DNA of 41,837 nt from Chryseosolibacter sp036402075. GTDB lineage: Bacteria > Bacteroidota > Bacteroidia > Cytophagales > Cyclobacteriaceae. Positions 7,293 through 16,486 of the stretch are shown one piece after another. The translations under genes were made by a program, and so were the position numbers. The notes below the pieces were generated by a model. The model did no database searches. It had not been told where the DNA came from and worked only from the letters and a program-made list of their open reading frames with translations. The first letter of the stretch is position 1, and every line of letters starts with the position of its first letter. The stretch is from the NCBI GenBank assembly GCA_036402075.1, contig DASWTP010000217.1:1-41837 (forward strand), read 5' to 3'.

Positions 7293-8466
7293 AACTGTAC
7301 AATTTATCATCGGAATGCTCCTGCTAATTGCCCTGGAGATTTTTAAGGTATACTTCATTATGCCTTTTCCGGGAAGCCAGCGCTCCGAAACTGTTGATCT
7401 TGCTTACTTTATTCATGGTAATATTTTCTGGTTTCGTACCATCGGCTACCTCATCATCCTTTTTCCAATAATCCATTTTTTTACGGTAGGTAAAACTCCC
7501 TCACGGGTTCTTGTTTCGCTTTCGCTCGTGCTCTACGGAGTTGTTTTCTACTTCTTCAACTTTAAATTTCTGGCGGAGAAAATGTTTTATCAGCCGGAGA
7601 ATAAAATTTTTGCGGTTTCATCGCAGAGCAGGGTGCCGCTGGATCGCCTGGTGGTGGGAGTAAGTCACAATGGGGAATCGAAGGCGTATCCGATCGAGAT
7701 CATCGGCTACCATCACCAGGTTCGCGACACGGTCGGTGGAAAGGCTGTTATGGTAACCTACTGCACGGTATGCCGTACCGGAAGGGTCTTTTCTCCCGAG
7801 GTAGATGGCAAAGTTGAAAATTTCAGACTTGTGGGGATGGATCACTTCAATGCCATGTTTGAGGATGAGTCAACAAAGAGTTGGTGGCGCCAGGTCAGCG
7901 GAGAGGCCATTGCGGGCCCGCGAAAAGGGGAAGTATTGCAGGAGCTTTTCAGCGAGCAGATGAGTCTGCGAGCCTGGCTTGCGCTCCATCCCGCTTCGCA
8001 AATCATGCAGCCCGACACCGTGTTTCAGAAAGATTATGATGACCTGCAAGGGTTTGACAAGGGAACAATCAAGAGTGGCCTGGAGAAACGAGATTCACTC
8101 TCGTGGAAAGAAAAATCGTGGGTTGTTGGTGTTCAGCAGGGCATGACGGCCCGGGCATACGATTGGAACGATCTTATTCGCGAACGAGTGATCAACGATA
8201 CGCTTAACGCAATTCCAATCGTGATCGTGCTTGAAGATGATTCAGCTACGTTCCGCGTTTTCAGGCGCGACAGTCTGGAATTTGAAATGCGCGCGCAAAA
8301 ACTCGTAGATAAACAAACCGGTTCTGACTGGAGTTGGGCGGGCCAGAGTACATCCGGGACCTTGGCAGGAAAGACATTGCCTTTAGTCCAGTCGTACCAG
8401 GAGTTTTGGCACTCGTGGAAAACATTCCATCCGCAAACATCGCAGTTCAGGTTGGAGGAGAAATAA
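7285..8466 (+). CDS. DUF3179 membrane protein with Cys-x2-Cys motif
   Basis: A 393-aa protein. Three hydrophobic segments (about 5-26, 51-67, 73-92) are followed by a soluble domain with DUF3179 hallmarks: MVTYCTVCRTGRVF with C160 and C163, NAMFED and TKSWWRQVSGEAIAGPRKG. The biochemical role of DUF3179 is not established. The paired cysteines and the invariant Trp/Gly block suggest a metal or redox site facing the periplasm. It overlaps glpD by 8 nt, so co-expression with glycerol-3-phosphate oxidation is likely, though a functional link is inference. Confidence 0.85.
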   Translation: MLKTVQFIIGMLLLIALEIFKVYFIMPFPGSQRSETVDLAYFIHGNIFWFRTIGYLIILFPIIHFFTVGKTPSRVLVSLSLVLYGVVFYFFNFKFLAEKMFYQPENKIFAVSSQSRVPLDRLVVGVSHNGESKAYPIEIIGYHHQVRDTVGGKAVMVTYCTVCRTGRVFSPEVDGKVENFRLVGMDHFNAMFEDESTKSWWRQVSGEAIAGPRKGEVLQELFSEQMSLRAWLALHPASQIMQPDTVFQKDYDDLQGFDKGTIKSGLEKRDSLSWKEKSWVVGVQQGMTARAYDWNDLIRERVINDTLNAIPIVIVLEDDSATFRVFRRDSLEFEMRAQKLVDKQTGSDWSWAGQSTSGTLAGKTLPLVQSYQEFWHSWKTFHPQTSQFRLEEK

Positions 8467-8511
8467 CGCGGGCGGCAAACAAAAAAGTGTAAATTCAGGG
8501 TAGATCAAAAC

Positions 8512-9450
8512 ATGGCGAAGCAAAGAAAGACGAAAGTTGACGAGAGCCTGTGGGGAATTGATATGGGCGGCACAAAGCTGGAAGGGGCAATACTTCGGTC
8601 GGCAGAAAATCCGGAAGTGCTTTTTCGCGACCGCGTCCCTACCGAAGCTGACAATGGTTACGAGCACATGCTGAATCAAACCAGGAAACTGTTTGAGATG
8701 ATGATAGCGCATGCCGGCTACAAACCTAAAAAGCTTGGTGTGGGTACACCCGGGGTGTATGATCCGAAGCTCGGTACCATGAAGAATTGCAACACGGTGG
8801 CTATGAATGGCAAACCGATGAAGAAGGATCTTGAAAAACTTCTGGATGTCAAGATTGAGATGGCAAACGATGCGGATTGTTTTGCCTTGGCGGAAACACA
8901 ACTTGGCGTAGTGAAGGATGATTTCCCCGATGCTCGTGTGGTGTTTGGAGTCATCATGGGCACTGGTGTCGGTGGCGGTATTGTGGTTGACGGAAAGGCA
9001 ATAATCGGCTTACAGGGAATTGCAGGCGAGTGGGGGCATAATTTTCTTGACGAATCAGGCGGACCTTGCTATTGCGGAAAGAGCGGCTGTGTTGAAATGG
9101 TGATCTCCGGACCCGCGCTGGAAAAATATTACTTGAAAGAAACTGGCAACCGCAAGCCTCTCAAAGACATTGTTGCGCTGGCGGAGTCAAAAGTTGATCC
9201 CACCGCGCAGAAAACAATTCAGCGGCTGGTGGAGTTTTATGGAAAGGCGCTCAGCGTCATCGTAAATATCTTAGACCCCGATGTGATTGTAATAGGAGGT
9301 GGTGTTGGTAACATCGATCTGCTCTACGACCGCGGACGGGACTCGGTAGAAAAGTATGTATTCAACCATAAGCTTGAAACTCCTATTGTGAGGCCTTCGC
9401 TTGGCGACAGTGCAGGAGTTTTTGGCGCGGCTTATTTAGTGAATTATTAA
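8512..9450 (+). CDS. ROK family sugar kinase (glucokinase-like)
   Basis: A 312-aa cytosolic sugar kinase. The phosphate-binding motif GIDMGGTKLEG is at 15-25. The catalytic Asp is D120 in MANDAD. The ROK zinc site is formed by H176 and C186, C188, C193 in GHNFLDESGGPCYCGKSGC. There is no N-terminal helix-turn-helix, so it is an enzyme rather than a ROK repressor. It leads a four-gene module with a PfkB kinase, beta-phosphoglucomutase and a GH65 phosphorylase; the free glucose released by phosphorolysis of maltose is the natural substrate to propose. Fructose or mannose cannot be excluded. Confidence 0.9.
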   Translation: MAKQRKTKVDESLWGIDMGGTKLEGAILRSAENPEVLFRDRVPTEADNGYEHMLNQTRKLFEMMIAHAGYKPKKLGVGTPGVYDPKLGTMKNCNTVAMNGKPMKKDLEKLLDVKIEMANDADCFALAETQLGVVKDDFPDARVVFGVIMGTGVGGGIVVDGKAIIGLQGIAGEWGHNFLDESGGPCYCGKSGCVEMVISGPALEKYYLKETGNRKPLKDIVALAESKVDPTAQKTIQRLVEFYGKALSVIVNILDPDVIVIGGGVGNIDLLYDRGRDSVEKYVFNHKLETPIVRPSLGDSAGVFGAAYLVNY

Positions 9451-9460
9451 AGCACAGGTT

Positions 9461-10429
9461 ATGAAACGAATTGCAATTGTCGGGCCCATCCCCCGTGATC
9501 ACATCGTTACTCATCAGGGCGATCTCATTCAAAAGTGGGGCTGCGTTACCCATCCAGTCATCGCACTCTCTGTCCTGGCAGGTAAGTCAATTGAAATCAT
9601 TCCTGTCTGCCACGTCCGCAATGTTGACCTCGATAACGTGAAGGAAGTATTCAAGGGTTACCAGGGCATCAACCTGGATCACATTACGTCAGAGAACGAT
9701 CAGGGCGACATCATCAGCCTCCGGTTTGTCGATGTCAACAATCGCCTCGAACGCCAAACGGGATTTATGGATCCCATTGTGCCAAACGATTTCAAGAAGC
9801 TGCTCGACTGCGATGTGTTCGTTTTTATTCCCATCAGCGATTATGAGATCTCCCTGGAGACGCTTCAATACCTGAAAAAGAAGAGTAAAAAGGGTGTCAT
9901 TATTTTCGATGCGCACGGCCCGACCACAGCATGCCTTTTCAATGGCGAGCGCATGCGGAAATTCTGGGTCGACCGCGACCTTTGGCTTCCTTACATCGAT
10001 GTACTCAAAATGAACATCGAAGAGGCGCAGGCTTCATGGTTCAAAAAAGAATATGAAAGCACAGACTTCACACAGGAGATCAGCCATGATGACATGCGGG
10101 CATTTGCGCAGCATTGCCTTGCTAAAGGCGTGAAATGTGTTGCCATTACGATGGACTCACGTGGTTGCATGCTGTATTATAAAAAGCGCGGGAAGTTTGT
10201 TGAAGAACTGGTGCCAGCGGTAAAAGTTGAACATGTGATCGATACGACCGGCTGTGGCGACTCGTTTGCCGGAGGGGTGGGCTTCGGACTGTTGCAGAAT
10301 CCCAAGGATTACGTAAAGGCCGTCCGGTATGGCAACACGTTGGGGGCGCTCAGGACTCAGGGGAAAACGTTTGCGGTATTTAAATCAAAAGCCGAGACCG
10401 ATAAAATCATCGAGGAGACCTATTTTTGA
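9461..10429 (+). CDS. PfkB (ribokinase-like) carbohydrate kinase
   Basis: A 322-aa member of the PfkB family. The second signature DTTGCGDSFAGG is at 261-272, with D267 as the catalytic base. The N-terminal half is divergent, beginning with KRIAIVGPIPRDHI and lacking the usual first signature spacing. It starts 10 nt after the ROK gene and ends 21 nt before pgmB, so it belongs to the maltose module. Its substrate cannot be read from the sequence. Having a ROK and a PfkB kinase together implies two different sugars or sugar phosphates are handled. Confidence 0.85.
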   Translation: MKRIAIVGPIPRDHIVTHQGDLIQKWGCVTHPVIALSVLAGKSIEIIPVCHVRNVDLDNVKEVFKGYQGINLDHITSENDQGDIISLRFVDVNNRLERQTGFMDPIVPNDFKKLLDCDVFVFIPISDYEISLETLQYLKKKSKKGVIIFDAHGPTTACLFNGERMRKFWVDRDLWLPYIDVLKMNIEEAQASWFKKEYESTDFTQEISHDDMRAFAQHCLAKGVKCVAITMDSRGCMLYYKKRGKFVEELVPAVKVEHVIDTTGCGDSFAGGVGFGLLQNPKDYVKAVRYGNTLGALRTQGKTFAVFKSKAETDKIIEETYF

Positions 10430-10450
10430 CGCTATTTTAAAATCTAAACC

Positions 10451-11110
10451 GTGATCAAAGCCTGTATTTTCGACCTTGATGGTGTTATCGTAGACACTGC
10501 TCATTATCACTTCCTCGCCTGGAAGAGACTCGCCAGTGAACTCAATATAAATCTCACCGAAGAACTCAATGAACGCCTAAAGGGAGTAAGTCGCATGCAC
10601 TCCCTTGAAATCATTCTCAGCCTCGGAGGCATCTCGCTGAGCCAGCATGAAAAAGAGAACCTCGCCAATAAGAAGAATAGTTGGTTTGTCGACTACCTCG
10701 AGCGCATGGCCCCTGAGGAAATATTCCCAGGTGTTAAGCAATTGATTAAGGAAATGCGTGCAAGCGGAATCAAAGTGGGGTTAGCTTCCTCAAGTAAGAA
10801 TGCAAAAACGGTAATTCAGCTTCTGCACATTCAAAATGAGTTTGATACGGTGGTCGATGGAACAATGATTACGCATTCGAAGCCCCATCCGGAGATCTTT
10901 TTGCTCGCGGCCTCGAAGTTGGGCGTTGAGCCAAAGGATTGCCTCGTGTTTGAAGATGCAGAGGCGGGCGTGGAAGCCGCCCTGGCTGCGGGAATGAAGT
11001 GTGTGGGCATTGGGTCACCCGATCAGCTCGGTAAAGCCGACAAAGTGATTCGCCAGACTGGTGAATTTAAAATTTCAGGATTACTTGAACTTGAAAGCAT
11101 CCGAAATTAA
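10451..11110 (+). CDS. pgmB: Beta-phosphoglucomutase (HAD superfamily)
   Basis: A 219-aa HAD phosphatase-fold enzyme that converts beta-glucose-1-phosphate to glucose-6-phosphate. The nucleophile and acid/base are D8 and D10 in FDLDGVIVDT; the cap region carries RLKGVSRMHSLEIIL, typical of beta-PGM; motif II is LASSSKNA; the motif III Lys and the acidic motif are in SKPHPEIF and VFEDAEAGVEAA. The start codon is GTG at 10451. It sits 72 nt before the GH65 gene, the phosphorylase that makes its substrate, which is the classical pairing. Confidence 0.93.
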   Translation: MIKACIFDLDGVIVDTAHYHFLAWKRLASELNINLTEELNERLKGVSRMHSLEIILSLGGISLSQHEKENLANKKNSWFVDYLERMAPEEIFPGVKQLIKEMRASGIKVGLASSSKNAKTVIQLLHIQNEFDTVVDGTMITHSKPHPEIFLLAASKLGVEPKDCLVFEDAEAGVEAALAAGMKCVGIGSPDQLGKADKVIRQTGEFKISGLLELESIRN

Positions 11111-11182
11111 ATAGATAAAGATTTAGTCATGAAATGGTTGCGGTCCAGCCATTTTTAAACGCAATAAAAAAAAGAGTCGCGC

Positions 11183-13468
11183 ATGAAAAACTATCTCAAG
11201 CCTTATGAGTGGCAAATTATTGAAGAAGGATTTAACCCACACTATAACCAGATTTCCGAAAGCATTTTTAGCATCGGCAATGGGCGCATGGGTCAACGCG
11301 CGAACTTTGAAGAAGAGTACTCGGGTGAAACATTGAGAGGTAGTTATGTCGCTGGCGTCTATTATCCAGACAAGACCCGGGTAGGGTGGTGGAAAAACGG
11401 CTACCCCGAATATTTTGCAAAAGTATTGAATGCACCAAACTGGATCGGCATCCACATCAGTGTTGAAAATCAAAAGCTTGACCTGGCGAAATGTAAGGTT
11501 GAGGATTTTAAACGTATCCTCGATATGAAGACGGGCCTTCTATCCCGAAGCTTTGCCGCCACATTTCCAGATGGTAAAAAGGTGAAAGTGGAGTCAAAGC
11601 GATTTTGCAGCATGGCCAACGGTGAAGTTGGAGCCATTCGCTACAGCATAAAGCCTTTGAACTTTACTTCAAAAGCTACGATCTCAATCTATGTCGATGC
11701 AGATGTGGTAAATAAGGATTCCAACTATGACGAAAAGTTCTGGGAGGAAGTCTACAAAGAAGCTACTGAAGGGCAGGCCATTGTGACGGCCCAGACCAAG
11801 AAGACGTTCTTTCATGTAACAACCGGAATGCGGTTCGTTATTGAAACCGATGGTAAGAAGGCCGCGACTGACCGCATCAATCTTGAGCAACGCGAGAAGT
11901 TTGCAGGCAACGTTATCCAGTTGGACTTACACGAAGGAAAAGAGACCGTTATTTACAAATATGCAGCTGTTCTGTCGTCTGAAAACCACGACAAAAAGGC
12001 GTTGGTCGGGAATTGTAAAACAGTTCTTGACGAAGCAGTGAAGAAAGGTTTTGATAAACTCTTTGAAGAGCATGCGGCCATTTGGGAACACAAGTGGGAG
12101 GAATGCGATATTACGATTGAAGGCGATGCTGCGGCCCAGCAGGGAATTCGTTTTAATATCTTCCACCTCACACAAACCTACACAGGAGAGGACGAACGCC
12201 TTAACATCGGTCCCAAGGGATTTACTGGTGAGAAATACGGTGGCAGCACATATTGGGACACTGAAGCGTATTGCCTTCCTTTTTATCTTGGAACGGCCGA
12301 ACAAAAAGTTGCGCGCAATCTGCTCGTTTATCGTTACAAACATTTGCAACGCGCTATTGAAAATGCGCAGAAGCTGGGATTCACTGACGGTGCTGCTCTT
12401 TACCCCATGGTAACCATGAATGGCGAAGAATGTCACAACGAATGGGAAATTACATTTGAAGAAATTCACCGGAACGGAGCAATAGCGTTTGCAATCTTTG
12501 ATTACATCCGTTACACTGGAGATGAGAAATACCTCACCGAGTATGGACTCGAAGTGCTGATCGGAATTTCTCGTTTCTGGGCGCAGCGTGTCAATTACTC
12601 CTCGAGCAAAAACAAGTATGTGATGCTCGGGGTGACAGGTCCGAACGAATACGAAAATAACGTAAACAACAACTGGTACACGAATACCTTTGCCACCTGG
12701 ACACTGGAGTACACACAGCGGGCTGTTGACTTTGTAAAAAAGGACAGTCCAGCGCGATACAAGGAAATTGTAAATAAAATTGGGTTCAAGGAATCGGAGG
12801 AGCTTGCAAAGTGGAAGGAGATCGTTGAAAAAATGTACTACCCTGAAGACTCCAGTCGTGGAATCTTCCTGCAACAGGACGGTTTCCTGGACAAGCAGTT
12901 GATGACGGTAAGTGAACTCAGGAAAGAGGACCGTCCACTGAACCAAAAGTGGTCGTGGGACAGAATTCTCCGGTCGTGCTTCATCAAGCAGGCCGATGTT
13001 CTTCAAGGCTTGTATTTCTTCGAGGAGCGATACGACAACGAAACACTACGGAAAAATTTTGACTTCTACGAGCCAATGACCGTTCACGAGTCATCACTGT
13101 CGCCTTGCGTGCATGTGATTCTCGCTTCCAAACTGGGTTATAAGCAAAAAGCCTACGAAATGTATTTGCGCACGGCCCGCCTCGACCTGGATGATTACAA
13201 TAATGACACCGAGGATGGCCTGCACATTACCAGTATGGCCGGCACCTGGATGAGTGTGATCAAGGGCTTTGGAGGAATGAGGGTTGCCGATGGTAAACTG
13301 CATTTTAATCCATTCATTCCCGAGCAATGGAAGAGCTATTCATTCCGGCTCGAGTTCCGCGGCCGGGTGATCAAAGTGAAGGTGAGCAAAGAAGGAGTGG
13401 AGACGAAACTGGAATCAGGAGAGCCGATGGAGATTGTGTTGAAAGATAAGATGGTGAACTTGAAATGA
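11183..13468 (+). CDS. GH65 disaccharide phosphorylase, probably maltose phosphorylase
   Basis: A 761-aa cytosolic enzyme that splits an alpha-glucosyl disaccharide with inorganic phosphate to beta-glucose-1-phosphate and glucose. The GH65 catalytic block ECHNEWEITFEEIHRNG lies at about 416-432 and contains the general-acid Glu. The sugar-binding block GEKYGGSTYWDTEAYCLPFY is at about 349-368. HESSLSPCVHVILA and the C-terminal DLDDYNNDTEDGLHITSMAG complete the (alpha/alpha)6 barrel. The length is normal for the family. The WDTEAYCLPFY form is typical of maltose phosphorylases; kojibiose or trehalose phosphorylase are alternatives. The preceding pgmB supports phosphorolysis. The stop codon directly abuts the word repeat at 13467. 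Confidence 0.9.
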   Translation: MKNYLKPYEWQIIEEGFNPHYNQISESIFSIGNGRMGQRANFEEEYSGETLRGSYVAGVYYPDKTRVGWWKNGYPEYFAKVLNAPNWIGIHISVENQKLDLAKCKVEDFKRILDMKTGLLSRSFAATFPDGKKVKVESKRFCSMANGEVGAIRYSIKPLNFTSKATISIYVDADVVNKDSNYDEKFWEEVYKEATEGQAIVTAQTKKTFFHVTTGMRFVIETDGKKAATDRINLEQREKFAGNVIQLDLHEGKETVIYKYAAVLSSENHDKKALVGNCKTVLDEAVKKGFDKLFEEHAAIWEHKWEECDITIEGDAAAQQGIRFNIFHLTQTYTGEDERLNIGPKGFTGEKYGGSTYWDTEAYCLPFYLGTAEQKVARNLLVYRYKHLQRAIENAQKLGFTDGAALYPMVTMNGEECHNEWEITFEEIHRNGAIAFAIFDYIRYTGDEKYLTEYGLEVLIGISRFWAQRVNYSSSKNKYVMLGVTGPNEYENNVNNNWYTNTFATWTLEYTQRAVDFVKKDSPARYKEIVNKIGFKESEELAKWKEIVEKMYYPEDSSRGIFLQQDGFLDKQLMTVSELRKEDRPLNQKWSWDRILRSCFIKQADVLQGLYFFEERYDNETLRKNFDFYEPMTVHESSLSPCVHVILASKLGYKQKAYEMYLRTARLDLDDYNNDTEDGLHITSMAGTWMSVIKGFGGMRVADGKLHFNPFIPEQWKSYSFRLEFRGRVIKVKVSKEGVETKLESGEPMEIVLKDKMVNLK

Positions 13469-13548
13469 CGAGTTGCGAATGACGAATGACGGATTTTTCC
13501 ACGACTGGACCGGTATTCGTCACTCGTCATTATAAATTCGCCATTATT
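13467..13548. repeat. Inverted word repeat (ATTCGTCATTCGTC family) between convergent genes
   Basis: The left arm carries GACGAGTTGC, GAATGACGAATGACGG (13467-13493), the right arm ATTCGTCACTCGTCAT (13515-13530). ATGACGAATGACGGA at 13479-13493 pairs with the right arm at 13 of 15 positions. The repeat starts inside the GH65 stop codon and reaches the stop of the convergent GDSL gene, so it fills the whole gap and could act as a bidirectional terminator. The same words recur after xylA at 20181-20253. Confidence 0.7.
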
Positions 13549-14180
13549 ACCTTCACCCATTCCGAATACATTTTTCCACTCGGATGTAATCCATCGCTGG
13601 CCACTAATGCAGGATCTTCAAATCCTTTGCGGGAGATCTCGGTGATGTTGAAATATTTTACGCCTTTCTTAGTCGTGATTTCTTTATTGACGCGGTTATA
13701 GTCGTTGAGTTCTTTCGTGATCTTCTCCTGCTTTTCTTTTCCGAACGGTGTAAACCCGTAATCAGGAATAGACACCACAAACACCTTCGATTTATCGCCA
13801 CCCGCGAATTCAATCGCCATATTCAAAAGCTCTTCGAATTCTGGCGCATAGGACTCCACAGACTTGCCCTGATACTGATTGTTTACACCGATGAGCAGTG
13901 AAACCAGATCGTAGTTTTTGGGAGGATTGTCTTTCAGAATTGCATTTTTCAAGTCATCTGTGCGCCAGCCGGTTGTGGCGATGATCTTTGGGAAGTCGAA
14001 ATTCTTTCCTCTGGATTTTAATGCTTGAACCAGCTGTACGGGCCATCGTTGATCTTCCGCTACACTTTCACCAATGGTATAAGAATCACCCAAGGCAAGA
14101 AATTTCAATTGCTCCGTTTTTTGCGCCATACAGGAAAATGTGACAAAGATTAAAATTACGATGACAGACGGCCGGTTCAT
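13530..14180 (-). CDS. SGNH/GDSL hydrolase, secreted
   Basis: A 216-aa esterase or lipase of the SGNH fold. An N-terminal signal peptide (about 1-19) ends near SCMAQ; Cys17 could be lipidated, but signal peptidase I cleavage after CMA is equally plausible. Block I is GDSYTIGES with the nucleophile Ser33; block III is IGVNN with N101; block V is DGLHPS with D196 and H199. All catalytic residues are present. Likely substrates are acyl or acetyl esters of glycans or lipids in the periplasm. It is transcribed alone on the minus strand and converges on the GH65 gene. Confidence 0.88.
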   Translation of the reverse strand: MNRPSVIVILIFVTFSCMAQKTEQLKFLALGDSYTIGESVAEDQRWPVQLVQALKSRGKNFDFPKIIATTGWRTDDLKNAILKDNPPKNYDLVSLLIGVNNQYQGKSVESYAPEFEELLNMAIEFAGGDKSKVFVVSIPDYGFTPFGKEKQEKITKELNDYNRVNKEITTKKGVKYFNITEISRKGFEDPALVASDGLHPSGKMYSEWVKVIMANL

Positions 14181-14283
14181 TCGTTAAAGTTATGGGATTC
14201 ATACAATTATGAAAACTTCTGGCGGTGGTCTTTTTTGGGCAGCGGCATAGTTTTTTAAAATTCTTCGCATAAGAACAAAACAG

Positions 14284-15015
14284 ATGAATATGAAAATTGT
14301 ATCGAATGGATCAGGTAGAGTATTGAGCATATTGCTTGCCTTATGCTTGCTGCTGGGTGCTTGTAAAAACATGAGTAAGTCTCAGAAGGGAACATACATC
14401 GGTGCTGCCGGAGGTGCAGCTGCCGGGGCGGCCATTGGTAAAGCCGCTGGTAACACAGCCATGGGTGCAATCCTCGGAGCAGTTGTTGGCGGTGCTGCTG
14501 GTTATGGAATCGGACGTTACATGGATAAACAAGCAGAAGAATTGCGCAAAGACCTCGAAGGCGCAGAAATCGAGCGCGTGGGTGAAGGTATCAAGATCAC
14601 TTTCCGCGAAGGAATTCAGTTTGCTGTCAACTCAGACGTTGTTAGTGAAACATCGAAGACGAACCTGAAAGACCTTGCTGAAACCCTTCAGAAATATAAG
14701 GACACAAACATTCTTATTGAAGGTCACACCGATATAACCGGTTCCCGGGAGCACAACATGGGACTGTCAGAGAGAAGAGCAGAAGCCGTGGCAAACTACC
14801 TCGAGTCACTTGGCGTTGCTTCGAAGCGCGTGACAACGGAAGGATATGGCCCTGATCAGCCCGTAGGCGATAATAACTCCGACTACGGAAGACAGCAGAA
14901 CAGAAGGGTAGAGGTTGCTATCTTTGCTAACGAAAAACTTAAGAAGAAAGCAGAGAAAGGTGAGCTTGGCGAAGTATCCGCTTCAGACGGAACACCAGGC
15001 GAAAAGAATAAGTAA
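14284..15015 (+). CDS. OmpA family lipoprotein with glycine-zipper domain
   Basis: A 243-aa outer-membrane lipoprotein. The signal peptide ends in the lipobox LLGAC with Cys27 (an ATG two codons downstream is an alternative start). A glycine-zipper segment GAAGGAAAGAAIGKAAG and its continuation (about 40-77) could insert into the membrane. The C-terminal OmpA-like peptidoglycan-binding domain (about 105-215) contains GHTDITGS with D150 and LSERRAEAVANYL with R165, the residues that bind diaminopimelate. The Lys/Glu-rich tail is low complexity. It ties the outer membrane to the cell wall. It is monocistronic and followed by a bidirectional terminator. Confidence 0.92.
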   Translation: MNMKIVSNGSGRVLSILLALCLLLGACKNMSKSQKGTYIGAAGGAAAGAAIGKAAGNTAMGAILGAVVGGAAGYGIGRYMDKQAEELRKDLEGAEIERVGEGIKITFREGIQFAVNSDVVSETSKTNLKDLAETLQKYKDTNILIEGHTDITGSREHNMGLSERRAEAVANYLESLGVASKRVTTEGYGPDQPVGDNNSDYGRQQNRRVEVAIFANEKLKKKAEKGELGEVSASDGTPGEKNK

Positions 15016-15030
15016 ATAAAGCATCAGCAA

Positions 15031-15060
15031 AAAAAATCCCGGTCAGTGCCGGGATTTTTT
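15031..15060. terminator. Bidirectional intrinsic terminator
   Basis: A perfect 12-bp stem AAAAAATCCCGG (15031-15042) and CCGGGATTTTTT (15049-15060) with loop TCAGTG. T-runs occur on both strands. It lies between the convergent OmpA lipoprotein and MFS genes and can serve both. Confidence 0.9.
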
Positions 15061-15070
15061 GTTTTCATAC

Positions 15071-16408
15071 TTAAGCTGGCTTGGCGGTCAGGTGAGGCTT
15101 CTTTTTACTCCTCATGAAAATGTTCAGCGCAGCAAACGCCACGATCAATATACCCGGAAGTATCGAGACGTATCGCAGGGTCACTTGAGGGCCGGCCGTA
15201 TCAATGGACTCGCCCATCAGCGGTAGCACCATGGAAGTTGCCACCATTCCTGCTCCGCCAAGGATTGATAATCCCAGTGCACCACTGCCGGGGATATATT
15301 CAGCAACGAAGCCCAGCATGGTCGGCCAGAAATAACATATTCCAATAGCAAAAACGATGGCCGCGAACATGGTGAACGCTGCGCCATCTGCAATACTGAG
15401 AAGATACAATCCGGCAAATGACAGAATTGCCGAGCCGAGCAGAACGCCTGCAGGGTTCAGCCTGTGAACCAGTGGACCTGCAAAGTATCGTCCCACAGCC
15501 ATGATACCTGTAACAACAACGAGAATGATCATCGGATTGATGCCGCTGTTGGTCAGGAGCGCGTTGATCCATTGGTTTGTTCCAAGTTCCGTTGAAGCTG
15601 TGAGGAACATGCAAAACAACATGAACGGAAATAGCAGACTTGCTTTGTTTACGAACATGCTCTCGCCAATAACGGCCAGCACGATGATGCCCATGACAAT
15701 ATATGTAGTTGTGTTAAACTGGATTGCGAGTGCAGGAACGCTGGCAGCCAGGATCATGAAGGTAACCACCACGAGTATTGTAATCGGAGCGCCCACATTC
15801 TTCAGCATGTCTTTGTAGCTCACGCCCGAACTCACCCGTTCTGTCTCCGGAATGTTCTGACCGAAGAACATATAGCCATACAACGCCAGCGGTATAAATA
15901 GCAGGCTTGTTAACAACTGCCAGCTTAATCCAAGATTATCAATGAGAACCCATGCTAAAATTCCACCAATGACAATTCCGCCAGGGAACCAAACGTGGAA
16001 CCGGTTTAGCCATTTGGTTTTGTTTTCGGAGTGAATGGTCGCGACAAGCGGATTGCAGGCAGCTTCAACGCTACCGTTGCCTAGTCCGATGAAGACGTTC
16101 GATATAAACAACATCGTCTTGTCCTTCGCGGTGAGTAGCAGCACGATTCCGATCAGGTGGGTGAAGAATGCCAGCCAGATTATCCGCCTCGTTTTGACTG
16201 CATCGATCACAAGGCCCCCGATGTACATCGCAATGGTGAAGCCCCAGAAAGCAGGCCCAAAAGCCCACCCGACATCCTGCGCGGATAGTCCATAATCATT
16301 TTGAAACACAGCTTCAATTTTAGCCCGGATTGCGAAAGTCAACGAGGTGACTAACAACGCAAGGCAGCTCGCCACAAAGAGACGCGAAGCGTTAAAGTTT
16401 TTTTCCAT
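15071..16408 (-). CDS. Sugar MFS transporter (FucP-like)
   Basis: A 445-aa inner-membrane permease with about 12 hydrophobic segments along its full length. Blocks such as FGPAFWGFTIAMYIGGLVID (about 49-68), FIGLGNGSVEAACNP and RFHVWFPGGIVIGG resemble the fucose/glucose/galactose:proton symporters common in Bacteroidota. The start ATG at 16406-16408 gives a short cytoplasmic N-terminus. It is the second gene of a minus-strand pair with the Nudix regulator, 78 nt downstream of it, and faces xylBA, so uptake of xylose or a related pentose is the best inference. Only its family, not its substrate, is visible. Confidence 0.87.
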   Translation of the reverse strand: MEKNFNASRLFVASCLALLVTSLTFAIRAKIEAVFQNDYGLSAQDVGWAFGPAFWGFTIAMYIGGLVIDAVKTRRIIWLAFFTHLIGIVLLLTAKDKTMLFISNVFIGLGNGSVEAACNPLVATIHSENKTKWLNRFHVWFPGGIVIGGILAWVLIDNLGLSWQLLTSLLFIPLALYGYMFFGQNIPETERVSSGVSYKDMLKNVGAPITILVVVTFMILAASVPALAIQFNTTTYIVMGIIVLAVIGESMFVNKASLLFPFMLFCMFLTASTELGTNQWINALLTNSGINPMIILVVVTGIMAVGRYFAGPLVHRLNPAGVLLGSAILSFAGLYLLSIADGAAFTMFAAIVFAIGICYFWPTMLGFVAEYIPGSGALGLSILGGAGMVATSMVLPLMGESIDTAGPQVTLRYVSILPGILIVAFAALNIFMRSKKKPHLTAKPA

Positions 16409-16486
16409 TGGTTTTAGCGGTTTAAGTTTGGTTGCTTATTGCTGATTGAATATCCTGTTTAATCTTAATTCGTGCAAACATTTTTT

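Noticed and set aside
11927..13006. A 359-codon minus-strand frame inside the GH65 gene
   Set aside because: It is fully antisense to strongly conserved GH65 catalytic sequence and its Phe/Cys-rich composition is typical of a shadow frame.
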